Origin: Draconibacterium sp.
Lineage (GTDB): Bacteria; Bacteroidota; Bacteroidia; Bacteroidales; Prolixibacteraceae
Assembly: GCA_016705335.1 (NCBI GenBank)
Contig: JADIYN010000022.1
Coordinates: 1-64,000, forward strand
Direction of reading: 5' to 3'
Length of the DNA stretch: 64,000 bases
The translations under genes were made by a program, and so were the position numbers. The notes beneath the pieces were generated by a model that searched no databases, was not told where the DNA came from, and worked only from the letters and a program-made list of their open reading frames with translations. Positions 46,324-56,594 of this stretch are shown here, in pieces; position 1 is the first letter of the stretch, and every line of letters begins with the position of its first letter.

Positions 46324-47268
46324 ATGGAAACAAAGAGAGAATTTCTAAAAAAACTAGGTCTGTTAACTGTTGGCGGAGTTGTTGCAGGCGCCGTATCTCC
46401 GGCTATAGCAGCAGGATCAAAAGGTAAGTTGGTTGCCCCAGGTAAAAGCGTTGGATTACAACTTTATTCACTGGGAAAGGAGTTAACCGATGATTTAGCG
46501 AACGGATTAAAAAAAGTGGCTCAGATTGGATATAGTACTGCTGAGGCAGCAGGTTACGGAAACGGCAAATTGTATGGAGTTGAAATGTCGGAATTTCGCA
46601 AAATGGCTGATGATGCAGGTTTAAAAATCACCGGAACGCATGTAAATCCACCTATGAGAAAATACACAAAGGAAAATATGGGTGAAATTGCAGATTTCTG
46701 GAAAAAAACGGTTGAAGACCATTTGAAAGTTGGCGTAAAAACAGTCGTTCAGCCCGGAATGCCGGAAATGGAAACTCCTGAAGATGTGGCAATTATCTGC
46801 GAAGTATTTAACAAAGCGGGAGAAATTGCTAAATCGGCGAACCTTCATTGGGGATATCATAATCATAATGGTGAATTTCAAAAACGAATTGTAAAAGAAG
46901 AAGATAAAGGTAAAACTACAAATCGTTGGGCTCCGGCCGGAGATGTGGCGTATGATTTAATGCTAAAAGGAACTGACCCAAAACTTGTGTTTTTTGAAAT
47001 GGATGTTTACTGGACAGTTATGGGGCAGAATGATCCACTTGAATATTTTGAAAAGTATGCCGGCAGATTTCCTATTCTGCATATAAAAGATCGTCTGGTT
47101 TTAGGAAAATCAGGCATGATGAATTTTGAGAATATTTTCAATAAAGCATATCAAAACGGCCTGGATGAATATTATGTTGAAATTGAAGGAATCAGAGACG
47201 GAATGACACAGTTTGAAGGTGTGAAACTTTGTTTTGATTATTTAAACAACGCTTCGTTTGTAAAATAG
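46324..47268 (+). CDS. Secreted sugar phosphate isomerase/epimerase-like protein (xylose isomerase-like TIM barrel)
   Basis: Residues 1-30 (KREFLKKLGLLTVGGVVAGA) look like a Tat-like export signal of the KREFLKK type, ending in AIAA. The AP_endonuc_2 TIM barrel follows, with metal-binding positions in WGYHNHNGEF, FFEMDVYWTVMG, ILHIKDR and YYVEIEG. Homologues act on sugars such as inosose or keto-sugars in the periplasm of Bacteroidota; the substrate is not clear. 314 residues, intact. A terminator follows. Confidence 0.9.
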   Translation: METKREFLKKLGLLTVGGVVAGAVSPAIAAGSKGKLVAPGKSVGLQLYSLGKELTDDLANGLKKVAQIGYSTAEAAGYGNGKLYGVEMSEFRKMADDAGLKITGTHVNPPMRKYTKENMGEIADFWKKTVEDHLKVGVKTVVQPGMPEMETPEDVAIICEVFNKAGEIAKSANLHWGYHNHNGEFQKRIVKEEDKGKTTNRWAPAGDVAYDLMLKGTDPKLVFFEMDVYWTVMGQNDPLEYFEKYAGRFPILHIKDRLVLGKSGMMNFENIFNKAYQNGLDEYYVEIEGIRDGMTQFEGVKLCFDYLNNASFVK

Positions 47269-47295
47269 AATAAACTAAATATCAGAAAAACAGCA

Positions 47296-47328
47296 CAGAC
47301 ATTGATTCTTTCGATGTCTGTTTTTTTT
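47296..47328 (+). terminator. Terminator after isomerase/epimerase gene
   Basis: CAGACAT (47296-47302) pairs with ATGTCTG (47314-47320), followed by eight T, 28 bases after the stop. Confidence 0.85.
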
Positions 47329-47391
47329 GACTGAAGGTGAAATTAAACTATCACCCTTTAATTAAGTCAAACTGAGGTTGCATTTTTAACT

Positions 47392-47806
47392 ATGGCTAAT
47401 AAATTCTACCATGCAGTTCTAAATTGGCTGAAATCAACAGAAATGTTCGCAAGGCCATCAAAGCAAATTCCCGGAAAGTGGAAGTTGGTAGAGTATTACA
47501 TTGAAAAGGGAAATGAATTGCTTAACATCAAAGAAGAACAACTTAAAGCAAATAGGAATTTTGGCATATTGAATTTACGCCGGATTTTAATTTTTCGCAT
47601 GACAATAATTTACCGGTTTGGCAAATAGCTAAAGTAAAAAGCGGTAATTGGAGCTTTCAAAAAATTTTATTACACTTACTTCCTCTGAAAATGCCAGGAA
47701 TAATATCGAATTTCAGTTTGCTATAGAAAAAGAAACACTGAAATTATTGAAAAAAGATGCTTTGGGCAGGATTGAATTCTTTGGATTTTTTAATAGAGAG
47801 GTTTAA
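47392..47806 (+). CDS. Lipocalin-like protein, frameshifted
   Basis: The first frame (47392-47628) contains SKQIPGKWKLVEYYIEKG, the GxW of lipocalin-like domains. After a frame break at about 47562 the text is WHIEFTPDFNFSHDNNLPVW. After a second break in the A-run near 47660 it reads NFITLTSSENARNNIEFQF and ends FFGFFNREV at 47806. There is no signal peptide, so it may be cytoplasmic. It is a paralogue of the next gene. Function unknown. Confidence 0.65.
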
Positions 47807-47859
47807 TCTTTTTTCAAAATATCTGATAGATTTGCTGGCTGAACACAAAAAACGACAAA

Positions 47860-48276
47860 ATGAAGTATAAGTATTTATTTGTTGCATTCGTATTATTCAT
47901 GCTATGCGTATCAGCTGTAAATAATAAGAAAGTTATTGGTGTATGGGAAATTGTTGAATTCACATTTTTTCAAAAAGGAGTTCCAGCAAAAAGTGATGAA
48001 AAAACATTGCGCGATGCCGGTTCGGTTTGGAATATGTATTTCAACGAAGATGGAAGTTTTAAACAGGAATTCAATATGAGGCCGCCAGCAATGGCTATGG
48101 AAACCGAAAAAGGAACATGGAAACTGGAGGCAGATAGTTTATTTATAGAAATTCAGGCAAATAATTTCACGAGAAAACTCAATTACTCATTTATTTCCCT
48201 TGGTGATGCTTTTGTAATTACCTTACAAAACCCTGTAACTCCGGATAAGGTAGTGGCAAAATTCAGAAGAAAATAA
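47860..48276 (+). CDS. Secreted lipocalin-like protein
   Basis: 138 residues: a signal peptide (KYLFVAFVLFMLCVSA) and a lipocalin-like barrel with VIGVWEIVEFTFFQKGVP, MYFNEDGSFKQEF, EKGTWKLEADSLFI and VVAKFRRK. Families such as DUF4923/lipocalin_4 share this layout and are thought to bind small hydrophobic ligands. It follows a frameshifted paralogue by 53 bases. Confidence 0.75.
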   Translation: MKYKYLFVAFVLFMLCVSAVNNKKVIGVWEIVEFTFFQKGVPAKSDEKTLRDAGSVWNMYFNEDGSFKQEFNMRPPAMAMETEKGTWKLEADSLFIEIQANNFTRKLNYSFISLGDAFVITLQNPVTPDKVVAKFRRK

Positions 48277-48300
48277 AGGACTGAAACAGAATACTCAGTT

Positions 48301-49524
48301 TTAAATACCGGTCTTATAAATTTCCAGAGCTGCAGGAAAAGGCTGCAGTGCACGTTCAAAAATGCCCAATGAATAGGCAATCGTTAAACCATAATTTGTA
48401 ATCGGAACTCCTGCCAGTCTTGCTTTTAAAATGCGGCTCAGCATTTCGCGCCGGTTCCACATGCAGGCGCCGCAATGTATAATGATTTTATAATCTGAAA
48501 TATTTTCAGGAAAATCGTGGCCGCGCAAATTATCGATCAGGAGTTTCCCTCCCACATATTGGGTCAGCCAGCGGGGTATTTTTACTGTCCCGATATCTTC
48601 GCCGATGGGATGGTGGGTGCATGCTTCTGCAATTAAAACTTTATCCCCGGTTTTTAGTGTGTCAATCGCCATAGCACCGCGTACCATTTCATTCAAATCA
48701 CCCTGGAATCTGGCAAAAAGAATTGAAAATGAGGTCATCGGGATTTCCGGCGGGGTATCTGCTGCTACTTTCAGGAAAGCCTGAGAGTCGGTAACAACTA
48801 ATTTTGGAGGCTTGTTAAAACGTGCGAGCACTTCACGCAATTCACGTTCTTTTACCACTACCGAAAATGAATCATTGTCCAGCAGATCACGGATACTTTG
48901 CACTTGTGGCAGAATCAGCCTTCCTTTTGGCGCTTCCTTGTCGATTGGCACTACCAAAACTGCAGCTTCGCCGGGACCAACCAAATCAGCTAAAATACTG
49001 GGTCCGTCAATAAAATCCTGGGGAGCAGATTCAAGTAATAATTTTCGAAGTTCAATTAAGCCGGTCTTTTTTAAAGCTGAAGTTTTTGTAAACTGAATTT
49101 CAGATAAGTTCAGTTTTGAAATTAACTCCTTATTTTCTTCATACAAATCGGTTTTATTAAAAACGATGATAAACGGGATTGCCCGGTTGGTAAATTCGTT
49201 AATTATCATTTGCTCGAAATTGTCCCAATCTTTAAAATTGGTAACAATAACACCCAAATCTGTGCGGTCGAAAACAGCCATTGTCTTCGCAATTCGTTTT
49301 TCGCCTAAATCTCCCAAATCATCAATTCCTGCTGTATCAATAAACAAAACCGGACCGAGTGGCAACAATTCCATCAGTTTTTCCACGGGGTCGGTTGTTG
49401 TTCCGGCAATTTCCGAAACGATTGAAACCTCCTGGCTGGTCAGTAAATTCAGGATACTTGATTTTCCTGTATTTCGTTTACCGAAAATCCCAATGTGTAA
49501 ACGAAACGATTTTGGTGCCCTCAT
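48301..49524 (-). CDS. hydF: [FeFe]-hydrogenase maturation GTPase HydF
   Basis: HydF is the scaffold on which the 2Fe subcluster of the H-cluster is assembled before transfer to HydA. The GTPase domain shows GIFGKRNTGKSSILNLL (P-loop), GTTTDPVEK, FIDTAGIDDLG and VFNKTDL. The C-terminal [4Fe4S] ligands are conserved: C302 and H304 (ACTHHP) and H350-C351-x2-C354 (IHCGAC). 407 residues, intact. It is the last gene of a minus-strand cluster with aspA and hydG. Confidence 0.95.
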   Translation of the reverse strand: MRAPKSFRLHIGIFGKRNTGKSSILNLLTSQEVSIVSEIAGTTTDPVEKLMELLPLGPVLFIDTAGIDDLGDLGEKRIAKTMAVFDRTDLGVIVTNFKDWDNFEQMIINEFTNRAIPFIIVFNKTDLYEENKELISKLNLSEIQFTKTSALKKTGLIELRKLLLESAPQDFIDGPSILADLVGPGEAAVLVVPIDKEAPKGRLILPQVQSIRDLLDNDSFSVVVKERELREVLARFNKPPKLVVTDSQAFLKVAADTPPEIPMTSFSILFARFQGDLNEMVRGAMAIDTLKTGDKVLIAEACTHHPIGEDIGTVKIPRWLTQYVGGKLLIDNLRGHDFPENISDYKIIIHCGACMWNRREMLSRILKARLAGVPITNYGLTIAYSLGIFERALQPFPAALEIYKTGI

Positions 49525-49586
49525 ATGAGTACTTTTTTGAACGGTTTAAAGTACTATTTCATTTCGGTTTGAACAATGACAAGCAT

Positions 49587-49612
49587 AAAAAAAGGCGCTT
49601 TTGGCGCCTTTT
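49587..49612 (-). terminator. Terminator after the first small cysteine protein
   Basis: AAAAGGCGC (49590-49598) pairs perfectly with GCGCCTTTT (49604-49612) around TTTTG. On the minus strand it is followed by a T-run. It separates the small gene from hydF, so hydF must have its own promoter or depend on read-through. Confidence 0.9.
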
Positions 49613-49629
49613 GTCTGTAGATAATACAG

Positions 49630-49884
49630 TTATTTTTTTTCTTCAGCTTTCTTTTCAGAACTGCCACATGCTTTACCTGAAGCAGCACAACTTTTCTTTT
49701 GTGATTCAGCACAACCGGTAGTAGCTGTTTTTTCAGCAGTTTTTCCTTTTTCACTGCAGCAGGCACTTGTAGTTACCTCTTTTTTTGTTTCTTTCTTTTT
49801 GTCTTCTTTGCCGTTTGCGTTAACATTTGAAGATGAAATTCCGAATGCAACCGCCAATACGAAAATGAGAATTAATTTTTTCAT
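49630..49884 (-). CDS. Tiny secreted cysteine- and lysine-rich protein
   Basis: 84 residues. A signal peptide (KKLILIFVLAVAFGISSSNV) precedes a low-complexity, Lys/Glu/Ala/Ser-rich mature chain with five cysteines at 42, 43, 58, 66 and 73 (SACCSEKG, TTGCAES, KKSCAASGKACGSS). I do not recognise a named family. The composition suggests metal binding or a small disulfide-linked protein. It has its own terminator and an upstream sister gene with similar composition, and both lie between aspA and hydF. Confidence 0.7.
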   Translation of the reverse strand: MKKLILIFVLAVAFGISSSNVNANGKEDKKKETKKEVTTSACCSEKGKTAEKTATTGCAESQKKSCAASGKACGSSEKKAEEKK

Positions 49885-50015
49885 GTTCTTTTAATTTAAA
49901 GATTATTTCTGGTTTTTAATTAACTTTTGTTTGAATTGCAATAAATATTGATATTCAAACGGTTGCAATATATGAAATTATGTGAAACAGTAATGCTTTT
50001 TTAAAGAATTGGCAT

Positions 50016-50046
50016 AAAAAAACCGCTCCTTTACAGAGCGGTTTTT
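50016..50046 (-). terminator. Terminator after the second small cysteine protein
   Basis: AAAAACCGCTC (50018-50028) pairs perfectly with GAGCGGTTTTT (50036-50046); on the minus strand a T-run follows. It lies directly at the 3' end of the gene ending at 50050. Confidence 0.9.
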
Positions 50047-50049
50047 AAT

Positions 50050-50400
50050 CTATGGACTCATCCAAATTTCTTGAATGTTATTTTTCTCTGCGGTCGCAGT
50101 TTTTGTTTTGTCTCCGCAATCTGCAGTTTTTGCAGTTGCACAACCTTCACTTTTTGCTGCAGTTTTTGCAGTTGCACATCCCTCTGATTTAGCAGTAGCA
50201 CAACCATCAGATTTTGCTGCTGTAGCTTCCTTGGTTTTTGCTTTTTCTTTTTCTCCTTCAGGTGCAGTAACGTTATTGTCATCCATATCGGCTACAATAG
50301 TTACCTGATCGTTGTTAACGGTCACAACATTTGATCCCGACATTGCCATGGAAACTCCATAAGCCGCTACTAATGCAAATACTAAAAATACTTTTTTCAT
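50050..50400 (-). CDS. Small secreted protein with KSxGCATAK repeats
   Basis: 116 residues. Signal peptide (KKVFLVFALVAAYGVSMA), an acidic stretch (VADMDDNNVTAPEGEKEK), then three copies of KS[DE]GCATAK at about 63-71, 71-79 and 83-91, and a further Cys in TADCGDK. The four cysteines are at 67, 75, 87 and 95, evenly set in Ala/Thr/Lys sequence. No family recognised. The C-terminal EKNNIQEIWMSP differs in style and may result from a frame error. It is the sister of the gene ending at 49630. Confidence 0.65.
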   Translation of the reverse strand: MKKVFLVFALVAAYGVSMAMSGSNVVTVNNDQVTIVADMDDNNVTAPEGEKEKAKTKEATAAKSDGCATAKSEGCATAKTAAKSEGCATAKTADCGDKTKTATAEKNNIQEIWMSP

Positions 50401-50578
50401 GGTTTCAAAATTTAAAGTTATAAAATCTCATATTTATTTAGATTCAATATTAATAACTTAATTATTAAAAAGCAAATAATAGATTAAGATAATTATATCT
50501 ATTATTAAGAATTATTCTTAAAATACAGATAATGAGTGAAATAAAAATTGTTAATGAATTTTAAAAATTGAACGAACA

Positions 50579-51974
50579 CTAATTTCCCAAACGACAAACT
50601 GATTCAGGAGATATTAATTCTTCATATTCTGCTTCCGAAATCAGCTTTGATTTCAAAACGGCTTGTTTAATTGTAATGGATTCATTTCGGGCGATATTAA
50701 TAAACTCACATGCCTTTTCGTAGCCTATTTTGGGTATTAATGCGGTTATGGTTGCTGTTGAATTTTCGACATTTCTTTTACACACTTCTTCATTTGCGAT
50801 AATACCTAAAACACAATGTTCTCTAAAAACTGAACAGGCATTATTTAAAAGCATCAGATTTTCAAGTAAGGCATCTGCAACTAAAGTCATAAATTGATTC
50901 AATTCAAGGTTTCCGGCACTGCAGGCGTGTGAATTAATTTGGTCGTTTCCCATTACACGAATTGCAATTTGTGCTACTGCCTCAGGAATTACAGGATTTA
51001 TTTTTCCCGGCATTATTGATGAACCGGCTTGTTTTGCGGGTAAAATAATTTCTCCAAATCCAGCATCCGGCCCACTTGAAAGGAGGCGTAAATCGTTGCT
51101 GATTTTCAACAGATTTGTTGCGTGTGCTTTTAGTATTCCTGAAACTTCGACAAAAACATCTACATTTTGTGTTCCATCGATGAGGTTTTCAGCACGTGCC
51201 AAACCAATGTCTGTATTTTCCCGCAATCGGTCAACCACTCTGAATATGAATTGTTTTGGCGCACCAAGACCTGTTCCGATTGCAGTTCCTCCCAAATTTA
51301 CGACTCGCAAACGTTCTTCGCATTTATAAATCCGCCAGCGATCACGGTTAAATGCTTCGGCATAAGCACTCATTTCGCGGCCTAACGTTGTCAGCACTGC
51401 ATCCTGTAACTGTGTGCGTCCAATTTTTACAATATGTGCAAACTCTTTTTCTTTTTGCTGAAATGCTTCCTGAAGATTTAAAACACTTTGTTCCAAATTG
51501 CGAAGTAGTCTGATAGCAGCTATCTTTAAAGCAGTTGGATAAGTATCGTTTGTAGATTGATGAAGGTTAACATCATCAAGTGGTGAAATTATTTCATAAC
51601 TCCCCGGTTTTTCACCAAGTAGTTGTAAAGCACGGTTGGCGATAACTTCGTTTACATTCATGTTTGTTGATGTACCGGCTCCACCTTTGCAGTGCATCGA
51701 CTACAATATGTTCATTCAGCAAGCCGGCGCTCATTTCGGAACATGCGGTTTCGATAGCTTCAGCTTTTTTATTATCGTTCCAAAAACTAAGTTGCAAATT
51801 GATTTGAGCACAGGCAAGTTTCACTTCGCCAAAAGCTTTTATCAATTCCCTGTGAACCATTCTTCCTGATAATGGAAAGTTTTCAACAGCCCGGGCAGTA
51901 TGAATACCCCAAAGTGCATCGGCAGGAATTTGTTTTGAACCTAAATGATCCGTTTCTACTCTGGATTGTATCAT
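50579..51974 (-). CDS. aspA: Aspartate ammonia-lyase, one frameshift
   Basis: AspA splits aspartate into fumarate and ammonia. The first frame (51612-51974) starts MIQSRVETDHLGSKQIPADA and WGIHTARAVENFP. The second (from 51697) holds GGAGTSTNMNVNEVIANRAL, SPLDDVNLHQSTNDTYPTA and the superfamily signature GSSIMPGKINPV with the catalytic Ser. The junction is at about 51685. Total about 465 residues. Aspartase genes recur inside hydrogenase-maturation clusters of anaerobes; it may supply ammonia or fumarate, but the reason is not certain. Confidence 0.92.
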
Positions 51975-52024
51975 GATTTAAAGGATTTTTTTCTAAATAA
52001 AAGTGATCAACATTCAGCACTTCT

Positions 52025-53423
52025 TTAACAATAAACGTCATCTTTTCCGGCTTCCACCCGTTTTACCAATTTTTCAGCACGTTGGCGGGCAATTCCGGTC
52101 ATTTCAGAAATGGTTTTCTGAATAAGTGCGTTACCAACTTCGGCAGTTTTTGGCGATGCATAATACATTAAATACTCTTTAAAACGAACTTAATGCATTT
52201 GGTCCGCAGTGCAGTTTTATATCGCCGGGTTTTGCCAAATCCATAAAATCTTGTCCTGTTCTTCCCAAACGGTAGCAAGCTGTGCAAAACGAAGGTATAT
52301 AACCCATTGAAGCTACGTCGCGAATTACTTCGTCTAATGAACGGTGGTCGCCGAGACTAAACTGGCCTGAGGGATCGTCTTCGGTTTCTTCCTCGTAACC
52401 TCCCGGATTTGTGCGGCTACCGGCAGAAATTTGACTCACTCCCAAAGCAAAAGTTTCGCGGCGCATTTTGGCAGTTTCGCGGGTTGACATAATAATTCCT
52501 GTATATGGCACTGCCAATCGCAAAATGGCAACAATTTTCCTGAAATCGATATCGGAAACAGGAAAGGGTGGGTGTGAAGCAATATTACTGTTTGTTGCAG
52601 GTTCAAGACGTGGAACACTGATTGTGTGAGGACCGACTCCAAATTTTTCTTCCAATTCGTTTATGTGTTGCATCATTGCAAGAATTTCAAACCGGTAGTC
52701 AAAAAGTCCAAAAAGAACACCAATTCCAACGTCATTTATTCCTGCTTCCATTGCGCGGTGTAAAGACCAGGCGCGCCAGTTGTAATCTCGTTTTTTCCCG
52801 GCAACATGCACTTTATCATAAGTTTCACGGTGGTAGGTTTCCTGAAAAATCTGGTATGTTCCAATCCCCGAATCTTTTAATAATTTGAATTCTTCGGTTT
52901 TCAGTGGTGCTACATTTACGTTTACACGGCGCACTTCGCCATGATCTGTTTTTATGCTGTAAATGGTTTTTATTGAATCGAGTACATATTGAAATCCTTG
53001 ATTTGGATAAGATTCGCCGGCTACAAGTAAAATGCGTTTTTGTCCCTGATTAATAAGTGCTTTTACTTCTCCTGCAATGTGTTCCTGCGACAGAACGGAG
53101 CGTACAATTTCCTTATTTGTAGCCCTGAATGCACAATACAAACACTCGTTGGCACACAAATTTGAAATATAAAGCGGGGCAAAAACAACCAATCGTTTAC
53201 CATATATTGTTTCTTTTACTTCGTTGGCAGTGTTAAACAACTCCGAAAGCATTTCCGGATCGCTGATATTTGTTAAAACAGCAACATCTTCCAGATTAAG
53301 TCCTTTCATTTCGCGTGCTTTTGCAAGTACTTCTTTAGTTCTTCCAAAATCAGCAGTTTTGTTGGCATCCAGTATTTGCCAAACTTTTTGTTCATTGATA
53401 AAATCGGCAGGTACGTTGTACAT
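52025..53423 (-). CDS. hydG: [FeFe]-hydrogenase maturase HydG (tyrosine lyase), one frameshift
   Basis: HydG is the radical SAM enzyme that cleaves tyrosine to provide CO and cyanide for the H-cluster. The radical SAM motif CX3CX2C is at C90, C94, C97 (CANECLYC). The C-terminal cluster motif CX2CX22C is at C380, C383 and C406. The open frame stops at 52179 (NALSSF). The next frame continues FKEYLMYYASPKTAEVGNAL and ends VEAGKDDVYC, stop at 52025-52027, the typical HydG tail. Rebuilt length about 466. Confidence 0.95.
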
Positions 53424-53430
53424 TTTATTT

Positions 53431-53461
53431 AGTTTTAAGTTTCTGGTTCAAAGTTTAAAGT
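53431..53461. repeat. 7-base-period repeat between hydG and its upstream gene
   Basis: AGTTTTA, AGTTTCT, GGTTCAA, AGTTTAA and AGT lie in exact 7-base phase in the 37-base spacer. It matches the style of the blocks at 34433 and 56581. Confidence 0.55.
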
Positions 53462-53706
53462 CATTTTTTTGCCAAACCTGATTTTACCGAAATTCCTGAA
53501 ATATTTCCAAGTTTTCCGGTTAAAATGCCAAGTTCATCGGTTGTGGCATCAATTACCAAAGTGATTATCGACGTATTTCCTTTAGCGTTAGGTAATCCTG
53601 TCCGGGCAAGAATTAGTTCAGCGTGCTGACTTAGAATTTCATTTACTACTCCAGCGCTTTTTTCGCGGTCATCGATAATTATTCCAACAAATCCCAAACG
53701 TTTCAT
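53461..53706 (-). CDS. TM1266-family putative iron-only hydrogenase regulator
   Basis: The ATG at 53706 (MKRLGFVGIIIDDREKSAGV) gives 81 residues with the ferredoxin-like/ACT-type fold pattern (VNEILSQHAELILARTGLP, SIITLVIDATTDELGILTGK). This is the small family found beside HydEFG in many anaerobes and named as a putative hydrogenase-system regulator. It precedes hydG by 37 bases on the same strand. Confidence 0.85.
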   Translation of the reverse strand: MKRLGFVGIIIDDREKSAGVVNEILSQHAELILARTGLPNAKGNTSIITLVIDATTDELGILTGKLGNISGISVKSGLAKK

Positions 53707-53992
53707 TTTTTGCGTATCAAGATAAAATGTATCAGGAATCAAGACAAGGAATAAATTTTTACCTGACTTCATCCAGTTAATTCAAAATATGCTGTGGAAA
53801 GTTTTTAGGAGGGAGTTAAAAACATTGATAAATCTATATAATGAATAATCATTCATCAATAATAAATCAAAAAATGCTTTCCCTAATGTCAGCCAAAGCC
53901 TTCCCGCAGGATTTTCAGTTCAAATTTAAGTGTAATAGGTTTGAAATGATTTAGAAAAGTCAAATAGTTTTTATGTTTTACAACCTATTCTA

Positions 53993-55419
53993 TTATATTT
54001 TCCCCACATGAGGACTTAAATCAAAATTAATCGGGACAGTGAAGGAAACGTTTACAGTTTTTCCACGTTGTCTTCCCGGAATCCAGGTTGGCATCAAACT
54101 GATAACCCGCATTGCTTCATTGTCGAGCAAATGATGAACACTTTTAGCTATTGATATTTTTACCGGTTGGCCCTTTTTATCGATTACGAAGGTTACATAA
54201 ACTTTTCCCTTAATTCCTTTCTCTTGAGCTTCAACCGGATAACGTATATTTTTTGCAATGAAAGATCTCATAGCAAGTTCACCTCCCGGGAATTTAGGCA
54301 TTTGTTCAACAATAAAGAAGGTTATATCATCAAAAGGTGAAAAATTCCAGGTATATGTAGTTTCTTCTTCAAGCGTTGTATTGTTTCTTGATGAATATTC
54401 CGAATCATTAAAATCGACAAACAACAATATTTTATTTTGATAAACAGGAATTTTTAATTCAATATTGCAATCAACAGGTTGAGCATCAAATAACATGGGC
54501 GAAAATAGGCTGGGTTTTTCAAGCCAGTTAATTAAATCTGTTTGCAAACTATCCTGTCCGAAAAAATCAAAATCCTGAAATTTTGCATAACCAGCGGTAT
54601 CAATTTTTAAATTTATTCCAAGGAGCAATGTATCATTCAGTGTACTGTCATTATTGAATGTAAAGCTTTGCAGATCTGTTAAAAACTGATTTTTACCTTT
54701 TAAGATAATCGGTTCGGTAATTAAAGGGTTACATTCAGTTTTTGATCCATTTGTATCAAAACATTTTTCTGAAATCAATTTACCTGTTTTATATTTCAAT
54801 TCCCTCTTTCGGATTCCATTTGGATGAAATATTATTTGTTTTCCATCTTTAACTCCAAACGAGAAATAAATTGCTTGATCTCCAATTGTTAAATCACTTG
54901 AATAATTGGTTTCCATTTGAATATTTCCGGATGGATAGTATGTAATTGATTTTCCATTACAAAAGCCTTCAATATAGAAAACTTCATTTTTAATGGAGCC
55001 ATCTTTATAATAATGAGTTAATTTTCCATCAAGATTAATTTTGTAATTTCCTGCAAAACGAAGTTCCCCTGTTTCATAATATCCTTTTATTTCACCGACT
55101 TTTGAACCATAATTGTAATTAACCTCTAATTTTTTTGCCCGGTTCGGATAAAGAAAATAACACTTTCCGTGTGGAATAATTTGACTTGAATCAATAAGTT
55201 TGTTGTAGTCTGACATATTAAATTCAGGATTAACAGATATCATTTCCCAATACTCCTCAATTTTCTTGTTTGGCTGTTATAAAGCTTTGCAATAAACTTG
55301 GTACTATCAGTTTGGTGTAATTCAATTTTTAATAATTGGTTATCGGAAATCCTCTGTGCAGATAAGATGGTTGTTGAACTTATCAGGATAAAAAAGGCTA
55401 AAAGTTGTTTTTGGATCAT
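53993..55419 (-). CDS. TonB-family protein with MORN-like (YwqK-type) repeats, one frameshift
   Basis: The signal peptide (KQLLAFFILISSTTILSA) starts at ATG 55419 in a frame that breaks near 55240. The main frame (53993-55243) has repeats of the kind YYETGELRFAGNYK, YYKDGSIKNEVFY, YYPSGNIQMETNY and FHPNGIRKRELKY (toxin-antitoxin YwqK/MORN_2 repeats). It ends in a TonB C-terminal domain (FPGGELAMRSFIAKNIRYPV, GKVYVTFVIDKKGQPVKISI, MRVISLMPTWIPGRQRG). There is no N-terminal membrane anchor beyond the signal, so it is not a classic TonB. It separates the two hydrogenase maturation blocks. Confidence 0.8.
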
Positions 55420-55541
55420 GGATTAAAAACTAATTTGGTTGCCATATCAAAACTAATTTTTTAGCAGATTATTTTAGTGATTCCGGTCAAATTTTTATTC
55501 ATAAATTAAGTGTTATTTTAGTACTGTAATCAATTAAGGAA

Positions 55542-56594
55542 TTGGACAAGACAGAAATCATAGAATTGTTAGGAAAGCGTGGAATTCATCAAGATTCTCT
55601 TTTTGAAAAAATCCCGTAAAGTAAAAGTGGAAAATGTAACGAATAAAGTTTTTTCCGTGGTCTGATTGAGTTTTCAAATCGATGTTCAAAAGATTGTTTG
55701 TATTGTGGAATCAGAAAAAGTAACAAAAAAGTGGTTCGTTACAATGTTTCAGATGATGAAATTTTGGATGCCTGCCGGTTTGCATGGGAAAAAGGTTTTG
55801 GTTCGGTAGTGTTGCAATCGGGAGAGTTGACTTCAAAAACATTTGTAAACCGGGTTAATCGTTTACTAAATCAGATTAAAAAATTTTCGAATAATGAGCT
55901 TGGAATCACGTTAAGTTGTGGCGAGCAAACCAAAGAAACTTATAAACGCTGGTTCGAAAGTGGCGCACATCGATATTTACTGCGGATAGAATCTTCAAAC
56001 CGTGAATTGTATTACAAAATTCACCCTGAGAATAAAATTCACTCTTTTGAAAACAGAATTGAATCGCTGTACCATTTAAAGGATACAGGCTATCAAACTG
56101 GAACCGGTGTTATGATTGGTTTACCTTTTCAAACAGATGAAGATTTGGCTAACGATTTGTTGTTTTTCAAAAGAATAGATATTGATATGTGTGGAATGGG
56201 ACCGTATATAGAACATGAAAACACACCGCTTTTTCAACATCGCGATTTGTTAAAAACGAAGCAGGAGCGGTTTAATTTGGCGTTAAATATGATTGCAGTT
56301 TTGCGTTTACTAATGCCAGATATAAATATTGCAGCCGCCACTGCCTTAGAAGCAATCGATCCGCAAGGGCGGGAAAAAGCTTTGGCTGCCGGAGCAAATA
56401 TTATTATGCCCAATATTACGCCGCAGAAATATCTCGAAAATTATTTGTTGTATGAAAATAAACCAATTAGGGGAGAGGATAAAAATCAGTCAATAAGCGA
56501 TTTGGAAAATAGATTGAGAAAATCAGGAAATGAAATCGGGTATAATTCGTGGGGCGATTCGAATCATTTTAAAAGTACAAAGTTTCCTGTTTAA
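55542..56594 (+). CDS. hydE: [FeFe]-hydrogenase maturase HydE, two frameshifts near the start
   Basis: HydE is the radical SAM enzyme acting after HydG in building the H-cluster subcluster. From about 55542 (a TTG, LDKTEIIELLGKRGIHQDSL) the frame reaches FEKIP and then breaks. A second frame gives KVKVENVTNKVF, and the original frame resumes with FRGLIEFSNRCSKDCLYCGI, containing CX3CX2C. The rest (SVVLQSGELTSKTFVNRVNR, YLLRIESSNRELYYKIHP, GTGVMIGLPFQTDEDLANDL, PYIEHENTPLF) is typical of HydE. About 350 residues. It is on the opposite strand from hydG and hydF. Confidence 0.92.

Noticed and set aside
55615..55660. In-frame TAA codons in hydE as recoding
   Set aside because: Another frame reads KVKVENVTNKVF without stops over the same stretch, so two compensating indels explain it better.
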